Below, one piece after another: positions 50,416 through 63,282 of a stretch of 64,000 nucleotides of DNA. The stretch is from assembly GCA_037576195.1 (NCBI GenBank), contig CM075103.1, positions 8,618,001 to 8,682,000 of the forward strand, written 5' to 3'. Within the stretch, counting starts at the first letter, position 1; every line of letters starts with the position of its first letter. This DNA comes from Phytoseiulus persimilis. Taxonomy: Eukaryota > Arthropoda > Arachnida > Mesostigmata > Phytoseiidae. The translations under genes were made by a program, and so were the position numbers. The notes under the pieces were generated by a model. That model made no database searches. It had not been told where the DNA came from and saw nothing but the letters and a program-made list of their open reading frames with translations.

Positions 50416-52540
50416 GGGAGCGTCGCAGAATCTCGGGCTGTAGACCACGCTAATCTGCGGTCGCGCACGAAGCGCGGCCGATGTGAACAGACAGCGGATG
50501 AGTGATCGTTCTGGGTATCGGGGTTGATTCTCCGTCGCGGATTCTGCGCTCATGAATGCAGAGCATGAGAGAGAGGTCGAAGCCGAGGTTTTAGGGTTAA
50601 ATCCTCGCAGTTAGGCTCTAGCTGAATCAGCCTTATGCTTCACAGCTCCCCGGGTGGCTCAATTCTGCTTCAAGTTGTCAGGGTGTGGGCTGCTTCTCGT
50701 TACCCACGAGGAGTTCGGAATGCGCGAGAGCGGCAGGCCACGGGCGCGCACTCGACACAGAGCTCGGGGAGGTGGTGCGAATTTCCAACCGTTGGGTACA
50801 CAGACCGCCGTTTCGGGGCAGAAGGAGCCGTTTCACTGCGTTTTTCGGGGTAGTGTCGCCTCCTCGAAGAGTACCGCGCAGCGAGCAGGGACACCGAGGG
50901 AAATCAATTGAGATATTCCACAAAAGAAGATTCTCCAGATCACGATTCAAATTTATGTTAATGAACACTGTTCGCGAGCGCGTCCTCCGTTACGCCGGTC
51001 CGCCGGCGCTGTACGATCTCTCTTTGATTCCGCGCTCCATACTTGTTGATTGTGCGTTTCCGGTGATCGAGTTCTTCGTGATAACGCGGCTCGATGAAGC
51101 TCGGTGATTCGCGGACCAGAAATCTAGGCCAAGTCAGGCATTGAGTTGTAAACGCCTTATATCAAGTGTCTGCAGGACGTTTCAGCGACAGCCTTTCGAT
51201 GTCAAGAGAGACGCAGTTCCTATTACTCTTGCGAGCCATCCCAGCGTTATGTGGCCTCCACACACAAATGGATGGTCCGCATGTTTACAGAATACACATG
51301 GTGGACGGGAGCTGCAGGATCCGTGCGGCTGCCTGGCGAGCTCGCTGGGGAGCCTTTATTGCGAATGCTCGTCCACGGATGAGAAATCCGTTTTTCCGTT
51401 CTTGCTCTCTTCGGCCTGTCGCGCTTCTCTTCTTGGAGGGACCTCATCCCAGATTGAAATCCATTCAGAGAAACCGAACGGATCTCGAAAGAAAACCGTC
51501 CCTCGCGAGGAACTTCCGTGAGGTCCGGGATTAATTCCTGCGGGAGTGGAGCTCGGCCGCACGAACTTGTGAACCCCACGGATAGGATTCGATGACCGAA
51601 CCGATGGTGTTCTTTGGACCCAGTGCTAAAAATAATCGCCGTAATCGGCTTCCAATTAAGGCATGCAGGAATTGAAGCATCGGCAGTGAGCCCGGGTGGG
51701 CTCTCCCGGGGCTCGAGACTCCGCTTCGGGTCGCCAACCAAGGATGGGACATTCAAATGGAAGCTCTGACGTTGTTCCTCCGTGTCCACTCGTGAGGACT
51801 GGACCCTGCGCCCCACAGCTTTGAATATATCTACCATTCAATCCGTCTGATTCCCACCTTCGATTGTATCTAGGGGGAAGGGATACCCCTGTCCCCCATC
51901 CGGGCGTGCTCCGTATTTCGAAGTGAGAGAATCGTCTTAGGAGGCTCTCGCCGGATCCATTCGCGAATATAAAGCAAGCTTCAAGCTGCAGCTGCTAATG
52001 TCCGCCGGATACTCTTTGTAAACAAGTACTGGAATTCCGAATAGAAACGGGTGACGCCGTGGATCCCAGTGAAGACAGCTCCTCCTCCCAGCTAATCCTC
52101 AGCTCGGTGCGAAAACACGGGAAAAAATTACAAGTCTGCTGTCTTATTTCACCGAAAGTGAAATCAGGTAACACAATGAGGAAAATCTCGATATTCCAAT
52201 TTAAAGGCTAATATCATGCGCTTGAATGGCCTAGAACAATGAAGGAAAGCAAACGCCTTCCTCCTATTGAGACGAGACGGGAACAAAGAGCAAGGAGAAA
52301 CAAAGAATCAAAACGTGAGGAGTTCATAAGCTCAGTTTTTCTTTCCAAACACTTGCCAGGGGGGAGGGAATATTGTGCGCGACTGGAGTGGCTCGAGCTC
52401 GACTGCTCGCGAAACTTCAGCGATGGTTTCCCCACGAGCGGAGGCGCCGCTTGACCCATAATGCAACTGAGCCCAATTAAGTCCTCCTGATGTGAGTTTT
52501 CCCACGAAAATCGCATCCTACGCATCAAAAATCCTTCGTG

Positions 52541-52865
52541 ACTTCACGATATTTCGATATTTTCCCACGAGACACGAGGCCCTTCGAATCGATCCCCTCC
52601 TGCACGACAACAAGCTCGGTCTCCAAGCTTGATTTGTGGGGGGAAAAACGAAGTTGCCGCAGTGTTTTTCTAGTTGTGATCATCAACCCCACCCTTTGAG
52701 AAAAATGCGTTGCAAGCCACACTCGAATGATGAACTTGGTAAGAGCGGAACGGCTAGTGAATATTCTTCAAACGACGATCTAAGACCCAGTCTAGTTGTC
52801 GCGTAGGGGGTCGTCGATTTGGATGACCTCGTTTCTTGTGGAAAAATATCGAAATATCGTGAGAT
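52541..52865. mobile_element. Small inverted-repeat element (MITE-like), about 325 bp
   Basis: Left arm 52541-52604 and right arm 52802-52865 are inverted copies sharing CACGATATTTCGATATTT, followed by TTCCACRAGAMACGAGG with few differences. Weaker pairing (CGACAAC..., GGTCT...) extends each arm to about 85-90 bp, leaving roughly 150 bp of unique centre. No protein is encoded. A target-site duplication could not be fixed because the outer limits of the arms are ambiguous by a few bases, so the superfamily is not assigned. Confidence 0.7.
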
Positions 52866-52899
52866 CCCACAGTGAAGTCTCATTAAACGGTCTCCCTGT

Positions 52900-55800
52900 T
52901 CCGCGAAATTCCCGAAGGACCTGGAGATGTATCTTGGCCGTTACTCCAAACGAAATGCAGCCGTTGCTAATCGGAGCTGATAAGTAAACTCCACCTGGTA
53001 TTTCTCTTTTCCTGCGGAGGCAATGGTCGGACCCGCAGCCGAAGGCACACAACGGACAGAGTTGTTCTCGTGCAGTGGGCGCCGCCGTCGCCTACAAACC
53101 TTCACTCGACGAGAGTTCCGAACGTTGTAGTCGATGTACTGTAGCAAGAGAAAGTCGCAGAGCAACGTTCCGTCTCCCGATAGCAATGGGGTTCTTCCAT
53201 GAACAGTCGTTCCCTCGGAAATCTATAAACCACTTGATGGACGCGGCCGAAGGTCAGCCCGGGGTGTGGATGAGTTCATCAGCGGAGGCGTTCACGTAGT
53301 CTGACGGAACCAGACTCCGCCGTCGGACAGAAGCTCCGTGCAGACAGCGACGACGATGCGTTCGGAACGCACAAATGATATCCTCGGAGGTCCCGATCGT
53401 CCTTGCGGTGGGCTGTACGTATCACTCTTCCGGCCGTATCACTTTCCGATCGCCCACGAGTCCCGATCGAACGCAAACTCTACGACGACAAGCTGGGGCT
53501 GTTCTGTCTGTCGATGCTTCCCGTTCGAGACAGCGGATGCTCTCTGTTGGTTGGAGACAATCTTCCGCCGGAGTCGTGGGGTGGGCGCTCACGAACAAAA
53601 AATAATTTCGGACGATCCCGTCGGAAATGTTTGTGAAAGCCACTGATTCCCGGGGAAGGCTGCATTGTAAACTTTGCTGATCAGCAAAAGAGCTCGACTC
53701 GGAATCAGGTTCGATTGGTTCGTAGCTCGCTCGCTGCGAGATCTCCGAGAACCCAATGGAAGCTCTATATTAATGGACGCCGCTTACGCTCAGCTCATGC
53801 CGCCGCTACCCTATTTAACGTCTTTTCGCCCTCTGTTCGAGTGGATCCATTGTCGATAATAGATAGTGTAATGGACTGGACGGCGGGATGGCTGGCTTGG
53901 GCGGCACCTTTCTAATATTGAGTGTAGTTTCAGTTTCTCACTCACTTCGGTTTTTGTCGTCGACGCCGCCGCCACCTGAGATTTCTCCTCTTTCTTTCCA
54001 GACTCGGTTCCGTTCGCTGAATCTCTCCCGATCGAAGCTCGCTTGTTCCAATCGCTTCTGCGCCCCGTTACAAACGACGTGAAGATTCTATCTGGTGAAG
54101 AACAGCCTCAACCCCAGTGCTGAACGAGGCGACCCGCAGACGAAATTCCGTACGCGGGACGGGATTCTGCGGCAACGCCGCGCTGAACTTCGACGCTCAC
54201 GTGATTCTGCAACCTCGCGGCGAAACGTTCGCGACGTTCCAACACGAGGTTGTTCTGTCCGGCTGGCCGAGGACTCTCCAGAAACTCTCTCACTCCTCTT
54301 GGGTGTTACCTCCTGGGATTCACCGCAGAATTCAGTCCCGGAGGCTCCACGCTGGAAGCGGGAACTTTCGTTTTTGCAATTCCTCAAAAATGTCACCGCA
54401 TCCGGGTCGAGAGCCGACCGGGAGCGGGATGACGTCGCCGGCGGGAACAGGTACCGCATATAATCAACCTGTTCGCAACCGCCATCAGGAGCCCACAAAC
54501 ACAGATTCATCGTGATTCGAGTAAGGTCGACTGGTTCTGAAAAGCAAACATCCTTCTTTTCCCGGCAATCAGGCGGGTCGTCAGTGTTTCCTTTGTGTCG
54601 GCCCCTTGGGGAGCGTTTCCTCCGCTCTTGAGGAAATTCGGCCAAGGTTGGGAGGGAGGGGGGGGTAGGGCGGCAACTTTGCGCTAACGTGAAACCGTGG
54701 AATGCTCACCGGGCGGGGAAGGGAGGGGAGCTCACACGACTTTCTGATGACCCCGTCGTCCGGCTTTCCTTCCTTTGCTTTCTTTGCGGGCCTCGAACGA
54801 AGAAGGAATCGAAGAACCGGGGCAAGCCATGTTGTCGACGAGTAGACACGAGAGGGACGGATGAACGACCGGTGGGACGAGCTTGGTGCTATCTTAATCC
54901 CTGCAGAGTGTCCGCGAGCAGTAAGTTCGAAGAGGCGTCGATAACTCCGAGCGGTCTCGTCCCTTAAAATGCTCTGCACAGGCAGCCATACTGAGTCTTA
55001 TGAGACGAGGATGGCATGTCCACCCGAGTGCTTTGATTGAAGCTTCAAGATTGCACGCTCGGATGTGCACGCTTTGGAAGTCCTCGTGCCCGTGTCGGAG
55101 ATCGCACGTTCTCAGACGCCCGAGTATTGAATTACGCAGTGGACACCTGCTCCAACGCGTTGGATATCTTAAACCCTTTGTTTGTTGCGTGCACAGATCA
55201 TCCCGAGTCCTGGGGGATCCCCTTTTCCAGGGATCCACCGGAGGCGGGAATATCCCGTTTTCTGCCGTTCCGCTCCACTCCAGATCACAGCGAAGCACGG
55301 ATTCATGTGTCACCAGATAGTTGATCGAGGAAGCCTCTGAGCCGAAGAAGATTTCCCGAATCAGGACGACTTCTCCGCGAGGTTCTTCGATTCCATCATC
55401 TGGAATCGAGTCGAAGTCCCCGTTTGAGCCTCCATTCGGGTTTGCGGATAAGGGAGCCTCTCATCCCTCCGTCCGACCCCTCTTTACTGCATAACCTACA
55501 AACGACGAAGTCGTCTTTTTAGAGGTTTAAGAGCCCTGATGTCCAATGTTTTTAGTGGTACCATTGCTTTCATCGGGATTTATCCGTAATTCGAGCGGCT
55601 CGGCTTGGTAATCCGGTGACGGCCAAGCGCAGACGAACACGTTACCAGCCAGGTCACGATCGGACCATGTGTACGTGCTGACAAAATATCCCTGAAGCTC
55701 TTCGATACTCCCACTGCTTACGACGAACCTCGCTGCTGCTCTTTACGATCCTCCAGGTGTGAACGCGTCGCGGAGCTCAAACTCGGGCTCCCGACAAACA

Positions 55801-58800
55801 AGTTGAACAATGGCGGAGTCGTGTTGCCTGCTCCCGTGGACACGACTCCTGTCAGAGATGAATCCATCCTGGAAAAACATGAGGACTCACTCGACGCGAC
55901 GAGATACGCTCGAACGAGGCGAGCGGATTTCTCCAGCGGAACAAAGTTCCGAGATCGCGACTGACTTCAGCGCTTAGCTGCCGAGCGGAACAGTTTGTTG
56001 CGATTTGGAAAAATGTCGCTCTGTCGAGCTCGTGGTGAACTTTCGTTTCCATTCCACGCCGGAAGCCGCGCGTCGCACGACGGTCATGCTATTCTGGCAC
56101 CTCGACGTTCCGGGGGGGAACATTTCGACTTCCAGGGATTGAAGGGAAGACCATGAAAAGGACATGCTCTGTGAGTGTTGGCGGAGAGACCGCGACAGAG
56201 TGTGGGACACCGTAGATGAGCAACGGTTTCCCGGGATCAACCGGTATCGTTCATACAAAACGAAGGCAGCGCATCCATCGGTGCTCCGAGTCCGTCGACG
56301 CTGGTGTATCTTCTTCTACAAACGCGCTCTGTTCTATCTCTCACTCGGTCGGTATTGTTGTCGGGATCAGATGCGCAGACGGTCGGACACGGCGGGTTTG
56401 TTTCGCTTTGTGTTCGCCGCTGAGTTGCGCGCCGGCGATGGGAACTGCAGCAGAGGACTGGATGTCGACGACCATGGGAAAGAAAGGAATCGACGACTTA
56501 GCGAAGATGGAGGACGACAGCGGAGGATGGAGAAGCAGGATATTCGGTGGCGGCCGTACAAAACCGAACAGTATCTTTTGTCTCGTCATCGCGCCAGGCA
56601 TTGAGCGTGGCGATGCGACGGCACGCTGAGGGTTCCTTCACTTTTGTCGTCGTCGTCGTCGGACGACAGGAGCCCGCGGAACGATAGCGCGCCAGGCGAG
56701 CGTGATGCTTCCAGAGGGAGTCTGACGACGGCACGGCGAGCGTGCCGATAGCGTGCCGCGCCGTTCTCGCGCACGCAGTGCACACATGCCGCCAGGAACT
56801 TGCATCTGTCACAGATAGTAGGCTTCCGCCTCGAGAAGAGCAACCGGAGAGGGGTTGCCTCGAACATCTCATCAAGTGATGGAGGCGAACTTCAATCGCA
56901 TTGGAGCGAGATCTCCGCGCGCGCGCGCGCGTCGAGGTCGTTCCGTCTTCCCCTCTGCGGTCGGTTGGTAATAATCTTCTGTCACGCTTCGTTTTCGGCA
57001 CTCGCGTGCTGCCGTTCTCACCAAGAGCCACAGGCGAGTCTCTTCTGTGAGTGGTGAGCTTCCCGCAAATCGTATTCTACCTTTGTGCCGCCGCAGCGGC
57101 GGCTTGCATGGTTCGAAAACCGGTCACTGACCACCGAACCGCTGATTACGGTCGGGTCTGTTTGTGATGCGATGATCACTGGCGGCTGTGGTTCCCACAG
57201 ACTTTCGGGCGGCCGACAGTGAAAGAGCTACGCGAAATTGTCCTCATCGAGATCGGAGCGGATTTCAACATCCGACTGCCGAGCGTTTCCACCGGTTTCG
57301 CAATTCGATCGCATGCGACCGGCGCACGCCCCGCCGTTGCCCAACAGTGGTCAAACCGGATGAATCGGTTCCAGAAAACGGTGTCGGATCTCAGAGATCC
57401 CGGCACCGAGTCCCGTGCCCGGAGCGTGCTTCGGAACGCGCGTGTCAGCAGCGACGTCTACGAACCGCCTCAGCCGAGGACGTTTTGCTCCTGTCTCTCG
57501 ATGGGCTCGAGTTGTCCTCTTCGCTCGCTCGCTCGCCCACTCTCTGGATACATAATGACCTGTGGCCGAGGACGAAAGAAAAGACCACTTTTACAAGAGA
57601 CCTAGTCTTACAGATATGGAAGTGACATCGCCGTTTGCGAGCGACTCTATCGTTGTCTCTAATGGACTGGATATCTCGGCCGGCTGACAACTTCCAGCTG
57701 CTGTTGGCTCCGCGTGCTCCCTTGACAGTTCATCGATTATTCATCAACGCTGCTCCTCGCGCGTTGGCATTCGCCCACGCCGGCGATTCCGGTGGGTTTA
57801 TCCGTCTCACGGATCCCAATGAGCTCTAACCTCCTACGTGTTCTTGATGGACTCGTAGAGTTCTCAGTCCACAGTTCACGCCAGTCGCCCACCGGGTTTC
57901 CGGCGTTTCCCTCTTTGCGGCGAAGGCGGCGCACTTTCGGGCTCGACCTGAGATCATTGTCGTGGTTTCAGAAACGGTGGAATTGTGGGGGAAGACGAAA
58001 GCTAACGGCTTGCTCGGTAGCCGGTCATCGGTTCACGTCGTCGTAGAATCGCAGGCAAGAATGTGGTGCCGCCGTGTTTTTGCAAACGTCAGATATTCGC
58101 TCGAAGAGTCCTGTGCTCTTCTCGCGCAGCTGCCGACTGCAGTCTACCACGGCCCGAGGCTATCGCTCACTCGACCGTTCCCGCGCTCACTTGCTTGCAG
58201 CCTCTACACAAAGGCAGCACTTCTTTGAGTCCAGCGGGTACATCAAAGCTGCTAATTCACTCAGCGCTGTTCGTCGTCTTCACTTTTTCCTCGGCTTCCG
58301 AACGTTTCGAAACCCTGTGGGACGGTGCTCGAGCGGAGGGCACGCACCAAGTGATACAAAATTTACTTGGACACACTTTCACGAGCGCGGCGTCCCCCTA
58401 CAAACAACCCTCAAGCAGCGACGCATCCAGCGATGGACGAGAGGGAGCGGATTCTGTTTTGAGAAGAGAAGGGGGTTGGCTCCGAAATCATGTATTTACC
58501 AGCAAGCTGCTGCATTCCTGTGCTACGGATAAATTGCCGCTAATTATAGGGAAGGTAGGTGGATCCGTCAGATTTCATGAGAGTTCCAGGTGGTTTACCC
58601 AAAGTTCGAGATAGAAGAAATCCCGCCCTCACTCTCGAAAAGCCGCTACCCACATTTCTGCTCCTCGTCCGGCGAAACGGATTGTTCCCGCGTGAGCTCG
58701 CGTGGGTTCCGGAGTTGATAAACGTAGCCACGGCCCTTGTAACTCGGAAACTCTCCTCTGCTCCTCCTTGTGGAGTTTTCGTCTGCGGACGACCATGCGA

Positions 58801-59990
58801 GATTGCTTCCTCGAATAATCTGTGCGCGCGTCGCAGCAGAAATCTCCCGTTTTGCCCACGCTGGAGGGCCACGGGTTGGCTGATTGCTGAAACGAGAGAG
58901 CCGACACATAAACTAACACTGCGAATCCACAGCTTGAGCCAGTCGCCCAATCGAAAACGGTCGCTTCGGTGTCGAGAGCGGAGTTTGAAACGACGTCGGC
59001 ATTGACAACGTCTTGTTCTCCCAGCCTCTCCTACCGAGTCACAGCCATTATACTTCCGGGAGTACAATTGCTCTCGTAACCCTGAGCGAGTCGGGTCTGG
59101 TCGGGCCGGGTCCGCGGACGGTCGAGAATAAATCAAGGGGACCTTTCCGAGCTCGAGCCCCCAGAAAGGAGAGGAAAGAGGCGCTTCATTTCGGTCGCAT
59201 TTCGCCGAGGAACCGTGAAGCATGACCCGTCGCAAGCCTTCGTCCATACCACAAGGAGCGCCGGCGCCGCTCAGTTGTCCCGTGACAGGAAGACAGAGGC
59301 TCAGGGGCGCATCGATTTCAGTCGTGAATTGTCCTCGGAGAACGTTTGCTAAACGTAGCCTGGCCGTACGAAGTGCAAAGTTCCTCACAGGAGCGCAAAG
59401 TCGGCTCTCAGGACACCTGGAAGGACAGCAACTAGCCAACGCGAACTGTCCCTCTGTCACCCTAATTAATTAATTAATGAATGGCTCCCAGAGGCGGTCA
59501 ACGTGCTTGGTCTACCACCAACTTCCGAGCTAACCCGCCTCGAGACCTCCTGCGTTTTTGTTCAGAGATTCGGAACGCGATGCATCGGAAGTTCCACTTG
59601 GAATAATTGAATACTCGGCTCCTTTGCATAGTGTCGTTGCTCTTTTTACCATTGATCCCTTTCACTGAGATTACTTCATCGCTTCCGCCGAGAACGGCGT
59701 CCGTGCTCTGAGGGTTCTCCGCCGTATCGCAGCGGTTCCTGGAGTCGCGTCTTCCGTTCAGTGATAACGTACCGTCCGAAACTGAACCAAACGGAAACGC
59801 CCTCCGTCGAGAATGAACGTTATAATTTCTCGTGTTTGACATCGGATGTAGTCGTCGATGAGAGACTGAATCGATTTCGCGACGATTGGTTGACGTCGAA
59901 CTCTTACGGCATGACCAGCGAAGCAGTCGTTATCAACCTGTCGCAAGCTGAAGCCCCTTCAAGGTTCCGTCGGTTCCGGTTGCAATAAAT
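52900..59990. other. Stretch without a recognised gene
   Basis: GC-rich intergenic-looking DNA. It includes a CG alternation near 56917-56932 and a TTAA run near 59465. Long open frames occur on both strands at 58.5-59.5 kb, but they overlap one another in opposite directions and match no family. Confidence 0.35.
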
Positions 59991-60016
59991 GTTAGAGAGA
60001 GAGGGTGAGCACAGTG

Positions 60017-60036
60017 GAGAGAGAGAGAGAGAGAGC
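60017..60036. repeat. GA dinucleotide microsatellite
   Basis: About ten GA units in a row, in a purine-rich stretch that starts near 59994. Confidence 0.8.
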
Positions 60037-60234
60037 AACATGGCGGAGCTTTGTCAACGCCCTGAGGGTGCTCATGTTTCCAACAGCCACGGGCACCTGT
60101 CAAGAGACGTCGTTTCCGCTTTTCAAACAGTGAGCTCGACGTGTTCAAGCACATCTCTTCGGAAGCAATGGATAATCACCGAGTTCGTTAGTCGAAAACT
60201 CAACATCAACGGCTGAAATATTGCTCTCCTTTAG

Positions 60235-60469
60235 AATCAAAGCAATTCAGAAGCTCGAGGACATTCAGCAACCCACCTCGGGCTTCTGGGAAATCGCGGA
60301 ACGCTTCACCCTGGATTCTGCCTACTTGAATAACATTCATTTCTGTAACGATGACCTTTGTCATCTATATCGGAGCTATGTGACAGTTGAGCTCGATGCG
60401 AAAACAACAAGCTCAGTTCCTCCGAAGTGGAACAGGGCGCAGAAGTTCAGCGGGTCGCAGAGGAAGTAA
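60235..60469 (+). CDS. Exon-like reading, family not recognised
   Basis: After a good acceptor (CTCCTTTAG ending at 60234) the frame runs open for about 78 residues to TAA. It contains protein-like text such as LEDIQQPTSGFWEIAERF, FCNDDLCHLYRSYVTVEL and SSVPPKWNRAQKF. An ATG-led reading (MAELCQRPEGAHV, 60040) lies just upstream after the GA repeat, but no donor in matching phase joins the two. It may be a terminal exon of an unseen gene or chance. Confidence 0.25.
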
Positions 60470-63058
60470 CGTCGTCCGCGCTCACGATCCCGACCTCCTC
60501 ATGGAGACCAGTTCACTTTGTCGCCCCTCTCCCCTATAGTTTTCACGGGTTTTCGCCCGTCTGAAAATGTTGTTGCCATTTTCGCCCTCTACCGCTGATT
60601 CGCACCTCACAAGCGAACATCCACTTTCGAGGAATCGAGGGGCACATGCGGATCGTGCTCGTCTGAAAGTTATTCGGGGAGAACGACGAACGAAATTTGT
60701 GTCCGATGCCCTCATTCATACGGCGAGATTCTGCCAAGAAGTTCCAAGAAATGAAAAGTCGGGTTAGACTGATTCGTAGCCACTGCCGAATACCGTAGCT
60801 CAGCCGAATCTCAACTGATTTTGCTCAAGACGAGACGCATATTTTACTATTTTCTTCGATCCGACCGAGTACATGGTAATGGGAGAGAGGTGAGGCTGAG
60901 GTGTCCCTACTTTCCGATTATTCCAAGATTGAGGATCAGGTCCACGCTCTACCAATCAGACTTCCATTGAGTAGTGGCGTTTGCAGAAGCTTGGTAGCTC
61001 CGAGGAGAAAACATTCCAGCACCGCGAGTGGAGGGATCCAAAACGAGTGGCCGCTAGCAGTTGTGTGACTCGTGCAATTCATCGTAGACATGAGGGGTAT
61101 TCCAAGAACCAGCCAACTAGGTCAGGAGCCGGAATCGCGGAAACGAAGATTGCATTACCAGTGCAGAGTTCCTGCGAAGAACCTCAACATCCGAGCATTC
61201 CACCACTCGAAAGTCATTCCGCAGGTCTCGATTCCCTTGTGTTCGTCTTTTCATCCACGGAAAATGGAACCTGCCCGCGAGGTATTGGCATTGGTTGCTG
61301 AACTCTGCTCGACCCCGAGGAGTTCGACTCGTCATGAAAACGAAATGTTCGATACAAAATTCGTCCCGCGCTCGAGTACTGCTCGCATGTCTGCGAGAGC
61401 GCCGCTCCTTCATCCCTTTCCATCCTCGATTCTATACAAAAAGTGCTGTTCGCCTTATTGGTGATGAGACCCTGTCCTCCTCCCTCGAAACCTTGTCCTT
61501 CCGACGCAAGGTCGCCGACCTCTGTCAACTCCACCGATACTCCCATGGAAGATGTTCAACTGAGATCTCTTCCCTCGTTCCTCCCCTTTCGGTCCCCGTC
61601 CGTGTTACCAGACGTAGTGCCAAACAACACCCCCATTCTGTCCAATTATCATTCACCAATCGCTCTGAGCCACAGGTTTTTTCAGTGGGTATTATTCAAA
61701 TGAGCCCCACACTCCAGCCGAATTTTCCATTTTTCTGGGTCGTGCGTGAATGCATTTTTCCCCCATGGCTCTTCTATCTTCCCCCATTCTCCTCCGCACT
61801 CGCAGTTCCTTTTGCCAACCATAGGGTCTAGGTGAGTTGTTCAACAAAAGAAAATAATAATGTGATTGAGAGTGGCATGGTGGTCGTCCGAGACTATTCG
61901 ACTCTAGGGTTCGACGAGGTTGGAGACTTTGACGACGACATGGAATTTCCAAAACTGGTGGAGATTCGGCTACGGTATCCGAAAGTCTCCGGAGAAGACT
62001 CTGACCTGAATTTCCATTTTTTTAATTCTGGCCAGACTTTCAGACGAGCACAATCCGGGAAAAGCCCCTCGATTCACAGAGAATGAATGTCGACTTATCA
62101 GTCATGGGCCACAGTGGAGCGAAACTTCGCGCTGGATTCTTCTCATTGTGGGGCCTCAACAGTGTGAATATCGCAGCTCACTGATTCTATGACATCAGTC
62201 GTTTCTGAAGCGTCAATCATCAGCAGGGCTAACGCCTCGAAGGCAAACGGTTTCCTGTCCTCACGGGTAAGTATAACAGTCGACGGAAAGAGCCCAAATC
62301 AGGCCCTCTCTTCTACATAGTTGTCTCCGTCGTATTGGACCAAGCTCTCGAAAAAGCCGTAGTTAATGCGGATCTCTCTGTGTTTGAGGCGACCAAGCAT
62401 CCCATCAACATGAAATCATTAACTTTTTTAGGCATCGCTCCCGCCGCCTCGGTTTCCTCGCCCGGAATCGTCTCCCGGAGGTTGCGTAGATCCCGCGCGG
62501 CTCCGTCGGAGGGCCGGATCATCGCGTCAAAGTCATCCGGCAGCGGCTTAGCGGGCAGAGCTCAAATTAGAAAGCAACGCATGCACCCAACGTGCATGCA
62601 GCGGCACAACTTAATTGTTCAGAGCACGAGACGCGGTGCCCCGACCACGACGACCGGAATACCAACTGGCCTTTACGGCACGGGGGGAGGGGGTTCGGGC
62701 ACAGCCAGGATACGCATTAAAGTGATGTATGCTCCATCCATCAAAACGTATTCCATGCAGGAATAAGATAAGCTCCTACTTGGGAACGATTCTGGCGCGC
62801 TGAATAGCCGTTGCCTGAGTCGCTGTTGTGACGGCCGGTCCTTCCCGACGTTCTCCTGCGTTTCTTTTCCCTGGTTTGCGGCCCTCTCCTCTTCCTCCTG
62901 CGCCTCGACCCCTCATCTCGACGGGGCGGCGGTTTGTTCTCGACTGCTAATCGCATCATTGCCCGAGCAAATAAGCACGCTTGCTCTCCCGCTAACCCGC
63001 CGTCATGCCCTCGTCCACAGCGGATGGGCCCTCAGCCGAAAGTCGATACTTCGCTTAC

Positions 63059-63282
63059 CTGGACAACCGAGAGGGCGAGCGTCGCGAGTCGAAAAGTAGA
63101 TTGCTGCCCCGTAAGTCTGCCGTCTCGAGCTGGAAGTGTTTGCAAACCGTTTTCCCTTTCTCGAGTTTGCCGAAATCCATGCGCACTCTCTCGAAAGACC
63201 GCTTCGAATTACCTCGAGCTGAATTAATTGCGTCGGGAAAAATTAACGTCACCCCTTCGACGGTCGTATCCTCCATCTTCAT
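63059..63282 (-). CDS. Candidate first coding exon on the minus strand, family not recognised
   Basis: ATG in the context ACAAAATGA (start at 63282, reading leftward) opens about 75 residues beginning MKMEDTTVEGVTLIFPDA and containing KTVCKHFQLETADLRGSN. It ends exactly at a strong donor, CAG|GTAAGC (exon end 63059), in phase 2. A good start context plus a consensus donor in frame is more than most readings here offer, but the next exon was not found in the 1 kb to the left and the sequence has no known domain. Confidence 0.3.

Larger units (their letters stand above)
43460..52540. other. Stretch without a recognised gene
   Basis: Short readings on both strands, the T19 tract and the small candidate protein at 50215-50415 are all that stood out. 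I saw no conserved domain, RNA gene or terminal-repeat pair. Confidence 0.35.

Noticed and set aside
58540-59460. Open frame of 306 residues on the minus strand
   Set aside because: It matches no family, is rich in Arg/Ser/Pro as expected for GC-rich noncoding DNA, overlaps another long frame on the plus strand and has no supporting splice or start context.
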